NCBI GenBank assembly: GCA_021234155.1
Contig: JAJEKV010000071.1
Coordinates: 2,788,483-2,852,482 of the forward strand
Reading direction: 5' to 3'
Origin: Isoetes taiwanensis
Lineage: Eukaryota; Streptophyta; Lycopodiopsida; Isoetales; Isoetaceae
Length of the DNA stretch: 64,000 nt
Below, in pieces: positions 36,335-47,724 of this stretch. The translations under genes and the position numbers were made by a program. The notes under the pieces are model-generated. The model was not told the DNA's origin. It saw nothing but the letters and a program-made list of their open reading frames with translations, and ran no database searches. Position 1 is the stretch's first letter. Each line of letters opens with the position of its first letter.

Positions 36335-39300
36335 AGATTTTATATGATAGTACGCTTATCGCCAGTCGCATTGCCGCCACGGTTCTCGAAACCTTCTTCT
36401 AAGGGGTTTTTAATCGGGCAGTAATCCGCTGTCGCTTTTTGTATATTAGTCCCATGCATCGACATTGGCTCCCTCGCGGGACGGCGTGCGCCCTTCCTCA
36501 AAAAGGCCATAGATATGAGGCCCAAGGTTGACAAATGTTTTGGAAGCAAGAATGGCATTAGATTTATTGATAATTGATATATTTATTCAGTTCATATAGG
36601 TTCTAACATGGAGTAAGAATGTCATCTTGAATCCACTCGATTTGTTGGATCTTATTATCCTTTTTGTTCCAATATATATGGGACTTTTGGGGTTGCTAGG
36701 GGATTCTATTGGTGATATCCGAATGGTAGAATGTTTGTATGGAATCTCGACCTTGTGTTAGAGAATATGGTCAATTATGATTTAGAGCATCTACAGCCCA
36801 AAACACGACGCTTATTAATTCCGCTAACAGCCGTCAACCCAACTCAACGTCACCCACGCCCACCCATAACCCAAGGGCGCGGCTACTCATGTCAATTGGT
36901 ATCGTGATGTTGTTTCGCTAATCGCGATCAACGCCACAACCTAACGCGTCCCTGATGTCCTGTTCCCAAGACGCACGCCACGACGACGGGCACAGCCCGC
37001 CCGCTCAAAAGACCGCGATGCAAACAATAAGGATCAAAATTATAAAGATGGCAATTTCCAATCTTACGGCCCGAGGGTGAAGTGGCTTAAATCAAACCAC
37101 ACTATTTGATCCCACAATATACACACAAGACATGTTATGGAGCAACCTCCGCGGCGCCAGACCTTGTTTATCTTGAATTTTAATCGCATCTATTATATAT
37201 GGTGAATGGGTCACAATTGCAAAATTTCTTGCATAGATGCATGGGAAAGCATAGGTGAGGTCAAAGATTTCATAATAATCTTTTTTCTTTATTCATTTGT
37301 ATTTGTTACAAGCAGTGCCTAGTGAATGCATGAAAAGTATCAAGTAGAAATATGTAATGTGAAGTGGGTTTGAATTCAGGAAATTCAGATTTTATGCCGG
37401 GCTGGTCACCCCATTTTCTTTTCTTCCTTCGACGGTCAATTAATCGATCCGCGAGGTCAAATGGTGCTTTCAAACACAAACATCACCAAAATAAAGCCGC
37501 GCTTTTATGTCGCTTGTAGGGCATTCTCTCAAGCCCTTCCTTTTAGGTAATACTAACCTTAATCATAAAGCCTTATTAGTTATGGGTCTTTCAACAACCG
37601 GATATTCGGGTCGTACTTATTGCCACTCAAAAGATATCGTATTTCGGCTTCCATTTTATGCGCGAAGTTGTGAATGTCATTCATTCAACGTGGTTCTTCA
37701 ATGGAGAGAATGCTTTATTTAAACTCGGGATCCCTAAAAGATTTGTCATTGGGTTTTGCTGAAAACGATTGCTAGATGGTGGAAGCATTGTTCTCGCTGT
37801 AATTTATGATTTGGTTATTCAAAGGTAAGTACTTTCCTACTTCATATATTCCTTTTTGATGGGTTATTGTTTATATTATGCATGTATGCGCCTTTCTCAT
37901 CGCATCTACCTAAAATCAACATTGGGACACCAAAGATGCATACACTGTGGCGTTATCTAAAGAGGAGTATGACGGTAAGGTATGTGTGGAATCTTCGGGG
38001 ATATTTTTCTATTCCAAGAAGTTATTTTTGTCAATGCAAAAATGATTCACATATCGCGATGTCCGGTCCCGTAACATCACTCTATTCCATAGTTCTATTA
38101 AAGACAAAAGTATGACCACAAGTGCATCGTGGCTGCTGCAATAACTAAAACCCCAACATCTTGTTGCTGGTTTCACATCCGGCCACATTCTCAGCAAAAC
38201 ACGGACGAAACGCATCTTTGCAATCAGAAGAGCCTGACACATCCCTCGAATACCGACACCAACACCACAAGCAAGCCATAATCTCCCATCCGCCGCTGGC
38301 CCCAATCGAGGTGTATTTGCTAGCCCTTCGGTTTAATTTTCACTAGACATGTGTTTGCGTTATGATTCCATACCATATTCATTTTATTGGTGCTCTATGT
38401 AAGTTGTATTTATTAAGATGGAATTACGTTAATTTGACAAGTTCCATTTGCAATGAACAAGATATCTATCAACCATTTTAAAGCAATGGCATATTACGCA
38501 GTTGTGGATTTGAACTCAAGAATCCTTTCTGCGTGACGAGATGATCATAACTATATATCATGGAACGTATAATTGGACAATGCTTGATAAAATACATGGC
38601 GATTTTATTAATATCCTGACACCTCGTCTCCACCATTCCGCCATCACAGCCAGCCACCCAAACACGTCCTATAACCCACGTTAATTTTCAAACAATCATC
38701 TCTTTATTGAACGGACATGATGGAAACCCAGCCAAACAACACGTCCCTTACACACCCAACCTTTACATAGTCCAGATTTCATCGCCAAGCGACTGACAAT
38801 ATAATTTTCACAAAATGGGCAAAGTCTCATGAAGGTGCATTCGGGATATTTGAAAATTTTAATTTGTTTACTTTATCTCCAAAACTAACATGTTCCCACT
38901 TCATTTTGTTTTGTAAATACATTCAGGCTTGTAAGTTCATGAAGGCATTGTGGTTTAAATGCCAATTCTATAAGCTTGAAGTTGATGTCAAAACCCACGA
39001 TGTATTGGGTATAAGGGTCTAACTGAAAGCAATGTATTACATATCCGCTTGATAAGCCGCTTTAAGTGGATATCAAAAAATACTCTTCATCTATCTATCT
39101 TATTTATTTATTAATAAGATATGCTTCCCTACCTTAGAACTCATTCCCTCACCACATTTCGCTCTCTGGAACGACTGCAACACATCCCTCAACAAACACC
39201 ACATGTCCAAGTAACCGCGGAAACGTTTATGATGTTTTGAGGCATTACTTTCTGTACCAGTCCCAACTCATGAACAAGCCAAAGATGTCGAGGGGCCACT

Positions 39301-40420
39301 GCTAAAACTTACTGATGATGGGAAACTTTGCTAAATCTCTAGATGAACAATGAGTATAAGTCATTTATCAATATATTAAATGGGTTACTTGAATTTTAAA
39401 ATATCCTTGACTCTTCCATAGACTAAAACAGTACCCTCGCTTCACTACATTTTGAAACTATTATAGCAACTTTTAGCCTCTGTGGAATATTATAGAAATT
39501 GCGATTCATCTACCAAGATCCTTGCCATAATTGTTACATACAAAATTGTGGCATGTTTTATTAAAGTATGTAACCTCATTCAAAAGTTGTTATTAATCCA
39601 AATTTTGGTGCCATAAGGTTATCTGCCCAATAAATACATTATATACCGCTAAACTACACCACTGTGGTCATAATGTTGTCTTATGCCCAATAAATACATT
39701 ATGCGCTTAACACTTATTTATATTCCATATTAGGCTTTCATTTGAAGAACAAAAATTGCAAAAAGTCCATATCTCAATAGAAGCTGTATAAACCGCCATT
39801 TAGATGAAACTTGCTATTCTCGCCATACTTTCCACATATTGCTCCAACAGTAATCCGTACAGCACCTCAACAATAATGGTACACATCTTTTCTTTTTCTT
39901 TGGCTATCATTTGCAGGTTCATAACATATGATCGTAATTAGTAATGTGGGATAAAGAGGAGGAGATGTTTTTACACACTACCTTTTTTTATTTTATTTAA
40001 GACCTTTAGCCTAGTTAACGATGGAACCTTTATTATTTTAACTGCAATGAATGATTGGACTTTTCTCAACGTATAGTTATTTCAATGTACGTGAGGGAGA
40101 TGATTGAACTTTTTTAACACTAGGTATTTCCAAATGCATAAAAATTCACGTACATGAGGGAGGCAATAAAAACACGGGCAAGGAGAACAGGTACCTAAAC
40201 ATGCAACAGAATAGTATAAACAGCGACATAAAAAATACACAAGAACCAAAGCACCATCTTGCTTAATAGAGAAAGGAAATATATGTAGGGAAGTCGCTAC
40301 CTAGATGAACAAGGGCAAACCATCGGTCCTTCATTTATTTATTTGAATATCTTATTGCATTCAAACACGTTGCCTGTTCTTGCAACAAGACAAGTTTCCT
40401 TAATCTTATCTACTTTGCAT
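36335..40420. other. AT-rich intergenic region, no gene recognised
   Basis: Frames up to about 98 codons (38009-38305 minus) without domains. The region contains an imperfect 60-bp tandem duplication at about 39607-39725 (listed separately). Confidence 0.3.
39607..39725 (+). repeat. 60-bp imperfect tandem duplication
   Basis: The 18-base word GCCCAATAAATACATTAT occurs at 39625-39642 and again at 39685-39702, preceded by related GGT-CATAAxGTT sequence in each unit. Confidence 0.75.
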
Positions 40421-40619
40421 AAAGTCACATTGTGATACAGCTTCGTTGGCCATCACATCCAACCGGGCCAAAGACGTTACATATCCTTTTTGATTTATGA
40501 TGGAAAGCAATCTCTTGTTTTAAAAATCTCTGATGATAAATACAAGAATCGTTATATTCTACAGGGCTGATGGTGCATATATGGAGGATAAGCTGTGAAC
40601 TCAACCAGACCGCGATAAA

Positions 40620-40843
40620 ATGGAACATGGTAAACACATCCGCTATGGTTTAAAATTCCGCTTCAAAGTCTCCATCTTTAACCCTTGCCTCATGTCAAGA
40701 CCTTTTCTGGCTGGCCCTCTCGTCGCTGCAACCAAGAAGACTCTTCCTCCTAGCATGCAAACTACGGGCCTGCCGGGCACGCAGCATTCACCCCAGCGGT
40801 ATGGAACCGAGATTGCAGCTCCCGGTCCCATTGATTTCATCTG
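40620..40843 (+). CDS. Candidate exon with strong GTGAGC donor, unknown protein
   Basis: A plus-strand frame opens at ATG 40620 and reaches a strong donor (CTG followed by GTGAGC) at 40843/40844. Unspliced, it would stop at 40845-40847. The peptide has a basic, hydroxyl-rich N-terminal half (FNPCLMSRPFLAGPLVAATK) that could be an organelle-targeting sequence, and it ends with IAAPGPIDFIW. Against this reading, the minus strand is also open here for 65 codons. No family is recognised, and the partner exon is not identified. Confidence 0.25.
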
Positions 40844-40851
40844 GTGAGCTC

Positions 40852-40890
40852 AAACCCAATCGGACTTTTCTCCAAAGAAAAATTGGGTTT
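40852..40890. other. Two-stem hairpin
   Basis: AAACCCAAT (40852-40860) pairs with ATTGGGTTT (40882-40890). Inside, after a five-base bulge, TTTTCT pairs with AGAAAA around a four-base loop. The hairpin starts just after the GTGAGC donor, so it would lie at the 5' end of the intron if that exon is real. Confidence 0.6.
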
Positions 40891-40921
40891 AGGTTTCAGA
40901 GCCGGCAGCAAAGACCACTAG

Positions 40922-41143
40922 ATGGCTGTGATTCTGCTGGTGGAGACACACGACTTGATTCTTAAAGAAAATGTAAATATCTACAATAGAATAGCCCTCT
41001 TCTCAATACAATTCTACCTTCCTTATGACGACGGCGCCTTTTCTTATCCAGAGTCACAGCCCCCTTCTCGTGAACTACCCATCCCAGCTCGGGATAAGTT
41101 TGCATCGCTGCCCTTCATTACTATAGAGCATCTCCCCTTCTAA
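40922..41143 (+). other. 73-codon open frame, unknown
   Basis: This plus-strand frame begins MAVILLVETHDLILKENVNI and contains DDGAFSYPESQPPSRELPIP. It follows the candidate exon at 40620-40843 by about 80 bases and is in a different frame. No domain is recognised. It could be a further exon, but no acceptor is obvious. Confidence 0.15.
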
Positions 41144-41217
41144 CGGAGATTCCTACCCGATGGAGTGGTAAACTCCGGACATTGTCCGGTTAACCACCTA
41201 TGAGAACTGAAGCTTAC

Positions 41218-41401
41218 TATACTCTTTTCCAGCCAAATCTGCTTGTTTTTGGTCGATAACCGATGCCATGAACTCGAAGTGATATTTGGCATGCTGATCT
41301 TTGAATAGAGCTTGCAATCTTCTTGAATGGTTTAATCCTCTTGAACGGTTTAATCCGGTGCAAACACCATTGGAATCACCTTGCCAACCCCTAAAAACCT
41401 T
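41218..41401 (-). CDS. Candidate internal exon lacking an ATG start, unknown protein
   Basis: On the minus strand, a pyrimidine-rich acceptor (CTTGCTCTCTTGATAG) leads into a 184-base open segment that ends at a GTAAGC donor. The peptide starts KVFRGWQGDSNGVC, carries an in-frame six-residue repeat (GLNRSR, GLNHSR), and continues LQALFKDQHAKYHFEFMASV and IDQKQADLAGKEYS. The composition is coding-like. Stop-to-stop the frame spans 41198-41401. The family is unknown to me. It lies downstream, on the same strand, of the terminal exon at 41751-42068, so it would belong to a separate transcript. Confidence 0.4.
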
Positions 41402-41519
41402 CTATCAAGAGAGCAAGATAATTTGAGCGCGAATCAAGCAACAATGGTCTGGAGTAGATTTCCGGCCATCCATCTCATTCACTCTGCCAATCTTGCCTGT
41501 TATGGCAGCGGATTTTAAA

Positions 41520-41561
41520 ACAAAATTTAGTTCATTGAGGACAAAATTTAGTTCATTGAGG
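41520..41561 (+). repeat. 21-bp perfect tandem duplication
   Basis: ACAAAATTTAGTTCATTGAG plus one G is repeated exactly at 41520-41540 and 41541-41561. Confidence 0.9.
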
Positions 41562-41750
41562 ACTGGGACGAAAATAAAGTTTTATATTTGAACGGAGAAA
41601 ATGAAACTGGATTACATATCTTTAGAAAGTCGGACTTTATTTATGAACGACGAAGAATAGCATCAAAATCAGCACAAAATAGTCCTTATTACTCAAATTG
41701 CAACAGAAACATATCATTGCCACGATAAACAAGCCCGATTCGTAAATTGA

Positions 41751-42068
41751 TCATAAAATGACACATGTATTAGACTTTTTAGATGATTTGCGCCGACGTT
41801 TCGGTGGAATTTTTGGATTCTTGTCCTGCTTGCGCGAATTCCTGGCACGCGCTTCAAGGGGCTTCACATCCATCAAACGTGAACTAGGAGTAGAAGCACC
41901 GTAAAAGCGCGGAAGTGAACTAGGAGTATAAGCACCGGATAAGCGCGGAACTGATTGCTTCAACTGATTGCTAGCATCAGATTGCTTCGACTGATTGCTA
42001 GCATCAGATCGCTTCAACCGCGAACCCATCAGAGCGGGTTGAGAGGAGATAAAAATAGGTAAAGACAA
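41751..42068 (-). CDS. Terminal exon with polybasic tract and CVIL (CaaL) C-terminus, copy 1
   Basis: The minus-strand frame ends KRRRKSSKKSNTCVIL and then TGA (41751-41753). The Cys-aliphatic-aliphatic-Leu end plus a basic cluster is the known signature for type-I geranylgeranylation and membrane targeting, as in ROP GTPases and prenylated calmodulin extensions. No GTPase or EF-hand sequence is present here. Before it lies a Ser-rich region with in-frame repeats: SDASNQSKQ/SDASNQLKQ (27 bp) and PRLSGAYTPSSL/PRFYGASTPSSR (36 bp). The only in-frame ATG is internal, in ALMGS, so this is probably a last exon. Residues ALxGS, SRLxDVKxLE and the tail match the exon at 63708-63995. The 3' flanks are also similar. 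Parent protein unknown. Confidence 0.5.
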   Translation of the reverse strand: MSLPIFISSQPALMGSRLKRSDASNQSKQSDASNQLKQSVPRLSGAYTPSSLPRFYGASTPSSRLMDVKPLEARARNSRKQDKNPKIPPKRRRKSSKKSNTCVIL

Positions 42069-42255
42069 AGGCTGTCAAACCCCTGAAGCAAGCTATCACA
42101 GTCGCTTTGAAGGTCTCACAGGACATAAACGAAATTCGAAGATGAGAAAGACTCACGTTCTGACTTTCAACATTTACAGTGGCTAGCAGGCAATGTAGGT
42201 TCCAGATAATACATGGCTTTCCTCATCTCATCTTACCTATCTATTGTTACGAATT

Positions 42256-42274
42256 CAATTGAATAATTCAATTG
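42256..42274. repeat. 19-bp near-perfect palindrome
   Basis: CAATTGAAT, one central A, then ATTCAATTG. It is short and AT-rich, and no function is evident. Confidence 0.8.
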
Positions 42275-42329
42275 TTATGGGGCCAATGATGCTATACACA
42301 TCACATTAGGGAGCCCCCTAAATAGTAAT

Positions 42330-42352
42330 GTAATAATGTAATGTAATGTAGC
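42330..42352 (+). repeat. AATGT short repeat
   Basis: Overlapping TAATGTAATGTAATGTAG words form a short pentanucleotide run. Confidence 0.7.
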
Positions 42353-42643
42353 CTAGCCCCCACACAAAACATGAACATGAGGACAAGCCTATGAATGCAA
42401 GTTATGGGTAAGACGTACGCCTACAACACTATAAAGGAACAATGGCGTTATTTCTTATGATTTCATCCCATTTTATACTCCAGTCAATAGTCCTTCCTCT
42501 GATGGTCACCGATTTCTAAATATCAAGGCCGAATTTTCGAATGTTCCAAATTAACAACAAGAGGAGCATCCTGCTCTTATAAGGTAGCGCTAAGAGCGGT
42601 GCCATTTCACTGCTTGACCTCGCCGCTCGTTGTGACAGAAGAA

Positions 42644-43015
42644 TCACATCGCTATAATGAAGCTGGGTTTGAACCCCACCGACTTCAATCGGGTCCTAAA
42701 TTGCTTCACTGCATAATGTACGCCCCAGCAACGCATTCCGGTGGCTAATCCTATCTCAATCAAATGCAAATTTTTGGTCTTATCATGCTTTTTCAATAAT
42801 TTCAAAGTTTCAGAGGATGGAAATGTCGCGTACATGGAGACAATGAAAGGTAAATCTACGAAAGCAGCAACAAAAAGACCACATAAACTCCAATGTCCGT
42901 GCATCCAAACGTGTCGGTTGTAATGCCGAAAGGCCTGTGCGCCTCCTTCCTCAGACATCCAAATGCCGTAACTCACTAGTGAGCGTGAGCCCTCCATGCC
43001 AAATTCATATGGCAT
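42644..43015 (-). other. 123-codon open frame, unknown
   Basis: The frame begins MPYEFGMEGSRSLVSYGIWM and includes PSSETLKLLKKHDKTKNLHL and GLATGMRCWGVHYAVKQF. The composition is balanced and the frame is long for its moderate GC content, so it may be a real coding remnant. A hydrophobic stretch (LCGLFVAAFVDLPFIVSM, residues about 43-60) could span a membrane. It lies upstream of the CVIL exon on the same strand, and no splice link can be shown. No family is recognised. Confidence 0.25.
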
Positions 43016-43608
43016 CCGGCAGAACCCATCCTTCCTACCGAGAGTGCAACCTCATCCGTACCTAGTTCATAGCACCTATAGTTTGGTTCTGTGCCATGAA
43101 ATACATGTTCTTAATCGCACCTGCATTAGACGAATGTAGCAAACAAATTTTGCAAGGGTGTTAAAGGATAAAATTAGTGAGAAGTTCGGCTTCACATGAG
43201 CGCCGCCCGGGTTCCGCAGATGCTATAGAGCATGTGGCAAACCCATTGGCTATGGGGTTGGTAACAGAAAGAACTTCAAGAAGAGCAAAGAGAAGCATTA
43301 ATCAAGAGGCCTATAACAAAGAACACTTTCCCCTTCGTTAGTGTGTCATGCCAAACAAAGAAACATAATAAAATAGAATAGAATAGTTTTTTTATCAGCC
43401 CACCGAGACTAATCGGCCAGAACTTTGGCGAGCCAGCCAAACTTAGACATCGCCCCAAGAAAACCCCCAGCCTGGCTGGCTTTCGAGGGAAAAATCGTAC
43501 AGTAATAAAGCAATTAAACAGGCCAAAACATAAGAATAGTGTATATGCCATCAATTGATTGTCATAGTGTAATCACACACACCTCTAGAGGAATGAAGTT
43601 TTGTCCGC

Positions 43609-44722
43609 TTAACGCTTCCCTCCATCCTCGTGTCCGTCTTCGTCAGGACTCTTCCCCAGGACTACATGGTAATCTACCATAACACCTTCCTCACCTTCCA
43701 CATCGCTTTTGCGGCTGTATACCAAGTAGTGGACATTGAATATACACAAATGAACATCATTCGCATTATGATGGATCGCTGAGTCTGCGCCACCTTTACA
43801 CACAATGCTCAAATGAATGCACAATTAGTGGGCAGGATCCACTAGACAACATCTTGCCCCACATCCCGCAAATAGTGTGTACATATGCTAGTCATTGCTT
43901 CCTCCATGGTAATTTCACAAGGTGGTGAGCCCCATGCAACAAGTTCTTATTATCTAAAGCCATGACACTTTTAGGTCACCCAAGACCATGAAGAAGATAG
44001 AAGTTCACTCCAACAAGGCCCCTCAAACAATACATCCTCTGTTCTTTTCAAAATACTTTGTCCTCCATGGTAGAGTTCACAAAATTTTAAGGGACATTCT
44101 TAACACCTCACCGCATAAATGATCCGGCCAGATACTCCTTGCAAGAGTACATCCCTTAATGTGCTATACCCTGGCTTCATCAGTTGTCTTCTAAACCAAA
44201 TACATCATACCTATTTGGCTTCATGGACATCCATTGGAAAAACTTGCCCTATAGTATGGCTCTAATCCAAACACAGTCGTATGAATAATTATACCAACAC
44301 TTGCAAAAGGCAATTGTAGCATTATTTTAGCAAACATAAACAAAGCCTTTGCCGTGATGCTCGCTTCCTTTAAATCGCTAGCTTCAATCTCCAGCTGCAT
44401 CACAAAATAGATCATGATTCCCTTCCCTAAAAAAATATTCTCCGCTTTGCATTCAAACTGGGCTTACTATGACAGAGGTGCATTTTGTTTTTGTTTTTTA
44501 ATGTAAAACCAAGCATGTGCTTACTTGAATCCTGAATGTTAAAAGTGTGAGTTTAGTCATACGCTTAAAACTTACCTCCAATTTCATAACAAGAGTAAAC
44601 ATGATGAATTGAAAAGTGTCAAGAAATGAGTTATCCAGATCAAGATATAGCTTAATAAATTGGCCCCAGGAGCCAGGAGTATGCGTACAATAGGGATCAA
44701 GAGCTGCTTGAAAATCCTTCAA
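43609..44722 (-). pseudogene. Decayed coding-like sequence
   Basis: Minus-strand frames with scattered stops give coding-like phrases in order: SHTIGQVFPMDVHEAK, QLMKPGYSTLRDVLLQGVSG, ELVAWGSPPCEITMEEAMTS and, at 43609-43824, CKGGADSAIHHNANDVHLC. Frame changes separate them. Together with 45116-45660 they suggest a broken gene or element of about 2 kb. No domain is recognised. Confidence 0.25.
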
Positions 44723-45115
44723 ACTTGCCTATGCCAGAGTTCAATTCTGTGGCAATATACTAACCAAACACCCTAATCCATGAGGCACCGCACGCCGCAT
44801 AAATCAGAACTATCGCTTGTTTTGGAAGTCACTCATAAACACAGAATGAACGCATTCGTGCACTCAATATCTTCCTACCTAATTATACGGGGTTTCGCCA
44901 ACGAGCGCCTCTATTTGCAAAGTAGACTAATTTAATCAAAGATTGCCCGAGAAAGAAAATTGGTGATGCCCGTCTCCGTGATTTTATGTAGTCTTGTCAC
45001 CTTTCGTGATGATGAAGTAGCTTATAATGGGCAGATTGATACACATTCTCGAACACCTCATGTCCCAAGTGCAACTTCACTAAACTCACCTCTATAACGC
45101 AAACCTTTCAATAAC

Positions 45116-45660
45116 CTAGCAACACATGTGTTTATATTTTGGAGGTCGATTCCTAGTCGATTCAACCAGGATCTTGCACAATGTCATCACATAGAGGGAG
45201 GTGTTGATGCTTTTAAGACGGACCCTTAAAACTCTTTCTAAGTGAAGTTCGCCTTTAGGTCCTTCTCCCAAGGCCCCCGCCACTACCTTTTAATAACTCT
45301 CTACTTTGAAATCCATGAACTCACTCGCCAATGGACTCCAAAATACATTACTACCTGGGACCAAGTTTCGTAAGTAAGACCACCCCTTCTCCAAGAAGCG
45401 CCAGCAGCTCATGTCCAACATGTTCAGAGTCAATTAACAGGAGGTGGTTATGAATACCGCTTATGTAGAGGTCCATGTTTCTTTCGCTATAAGCCAAAAT
45501 GCATCATGTAATCTGTCCCCGGGGACGCATAAAGCAAAGTCGGCACTCACCTGCAGCATTTGTATCAAAGATGAACGTACAAAACACTTGGTTTCTATAC
45601 GTCAACTCCAGGACGCCGTGGTTTGATAAGTTCTGCATCGACCTTGGATTTTTTGAGCCT
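45116..45660 (-). pseudogene. Decayed coding sequence, unknown family
   Basis: From 45421 down to the stop at 45116-45118, one minus-strand frame of about 100 codons has a single internal stop. It reads GWSYLRNLVPGSNVFWSPLA, EFMDFKVESY, stop, KVVAGALGEGPKGELHLERV and NTSLYVMTLCKILVESTRN. Just upstream (about 45350-45660) another frame reads NHGVLELTYRNQVFCTFIFD and ISGIHNHLLLIDSEHVGHEL. One frameshift near 45400 would join them. The text is strongly coding-like, but I do not recognise the protein. It is either a pseudogene or a gene damaged by consensus indels. Confidence 0.4.
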
Positions 45661-45664
45661 ACTC

Positions 45665-47720
45665 GAAGGTGCTACTTGAATGGATTCAACGTCGGATAGG
45701 AAAATTGAGCTCCTGAGGAAGTGGAGGAGGGGGTGACAGATTTGCCCTCCCAAAGGGCCGACAGAAAGGCTTCGGCAACCTTCTCAGGTCCATTTTCCGG
45801 GTCCGCCTCTCCTCTCGTGTGAGGAAGCCGCTACAAAGTCCTCGGGTTCCGGTTCGGGATGGGGAAGGGGTGTCAGCTTTAGTTCTTCAAGATCCCTCTT
45901 TGTTCACCCCCTGTCAAACTCCTCTACCAAAAATTTCAAAGGTTATCATATTTCTTGCATAAAGTCCTAGCCATCATATCCATGTCACCATCATCTAGCC
46001 TCCGTCTGTGATATACCATTAAGAGCACAAGGCTAAAGAAGCCGCTCCTGACCATTCCTTAATTATAGATCCAAAGGTTTCAATCCAAAGAAAATCACAT
46101 CTAACTGATCAATCCAAATTCGCATAAAACAAAAGTATATGCCAAAAATAGAAACCCGAGACAGAAAAGGAATTTGAGAAAAACACAAGATAAGAAGAGG
46201 CTATATAAATAGCTTAGTGCATAAGCAAATAGCATCTACGCAGATACAGAGGAATGCCCGCTTCTCGAAAAAATATGATGCATGTCTCAGGAGTTAACCG
46301 GATCATGCAACGCATTTATGGCCATAAACATTCAAAATCTTCAGAGCATGATTCCGCCAAAGATGCACCCTATTTTTCTTCACTTTCATAAAGACCTATA
46401 AATTCTGCTGAGGAAAGTCGGTTGGCCGTAATCCAAATCTTGATTTTCTGGACGTAACGGTAGAACTCCATTAAATTGGCATGCCGCACTTGCTAAATTC
46501 GTGTGCCGACGGATGCATTTGTAAGTAGTCTAGTTTTGGCTAGCTTGATTACATGTCTATCTTTGTTTAACCGCCACATTTAAGTCTAGCATTGGATTGG
46601 ATTACAAAATAACAAACCTATGGGGAGGGCTATCAGTATCGCTACGGCGCTAATATTGGCATGACGTGGAAAGCCCATTTAGGGCTAATTAGAGTTCGTG
46701 TTATTAAGGCTGTATTAGGGTTCCAAAGGGTTGGGCAAAGAAGGCAAGGCTAGATTCTTCAACAAATTCAAATGGAACATGTGCCATGGTTTGAATTCCA
46801 TGTGATTTGATGTGTATTTCAAAGATCCAGTAACCGATCGACGCTTTCCTTGTCTAGAATATGGTTTTGCGTACTAATTTTATGATGTTAGTATAGATAC
46901 AATTCTGGATTTTGCCCTATGATAAGTTGGAGTAAACAAAAATCCGGGCAAAGTATATATACCGGGTATACGATATGTCCGGCTGTAAGTTTATTGCTGA
47001 TTTTATTTATATTTTGTTCTGAAACAAGGTATTTTAAATGAGGCCCCTTTTCCAAAAAAATATGATCTAAGTTCTTTCTACTAAAATTTACCATATTAAA
47101 TGGTACCTTCTTGAAGATATGACTTTTATGTTGTGGTCACCGAGCAACGCTAGTAAAATCAACATATGCGGTAAGTATAATTATCGAAAGCATATTGCTT
47201 TCTTTCTATCGAGTATATTGTCGCTTAGATAAGCTTTTATCTATATTTGTAGCTTTGACATTTTATGTAACTCATATTGGGTCATACTGCGTACTCGCTA
47301 GAAGTAATAGGAGAATAAAAATCGTCGCGGTGCATCTTTTATTATAATGTTATATCTTTTATTATAATGTTATAGTGTAAGTGTTCTGACTCCAAATTTC
47401 TAAATCCAAAGGTTACCGAAAGCTTTGATCATTTTATTTTAATGGTTGAGATTTGATATGGTTGACCTGGGCTATCTCGACAGGGTTCGGCGCAATAAGG
47501 GATTTGGCTGCGAGTGTGAGCAACGTGACATGTCGCTTACCCTTGATCCGGTTTTCTAAGAGCTACGCTTGGTCCATGATCTTGTTGATTTTATTTGGAG
47601 ACTAAGCGTACGTAAACAAAGAACAGACGCACTAAAAGTTCAGAGGTCGTGGCTCCGCCAGACGGCAATCCAGAGGGAGTAAATTTGGCATGCTACACGA
47701 TTTGATTAGGAAACCGTATC
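45665..47720. other. Intergenic, nothing firmly recognised
   Basis: Short frames only. A minus-strand coding-like phrase near 46380-46480 (NGVLPLRPENQDLDYGQPTF) is too short to classify. Confidence 0.3.
47334..47373 (+). repeat. 20-bp perfect tandem duplication
   Basis: ATCTTTTATTATAATGTTAT occurs exactly twice in tandem (47334-47353 and 47354-47373). Confidence 0.9.
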
Positions 47721-47724
47721 GGCG

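Noticed and set aside
38506-38525. GATTTGAACTCAAG, a B-box-like word on the minus strand
   Set aside because: No A box at tRNA spacing and no foldable tRNA arms.
42256-42274. Palindrome as a terminator or regulatory operator
   Set aside because: Short, AT-rich, no U-tract or paired site; expected by chance in a window of this size.
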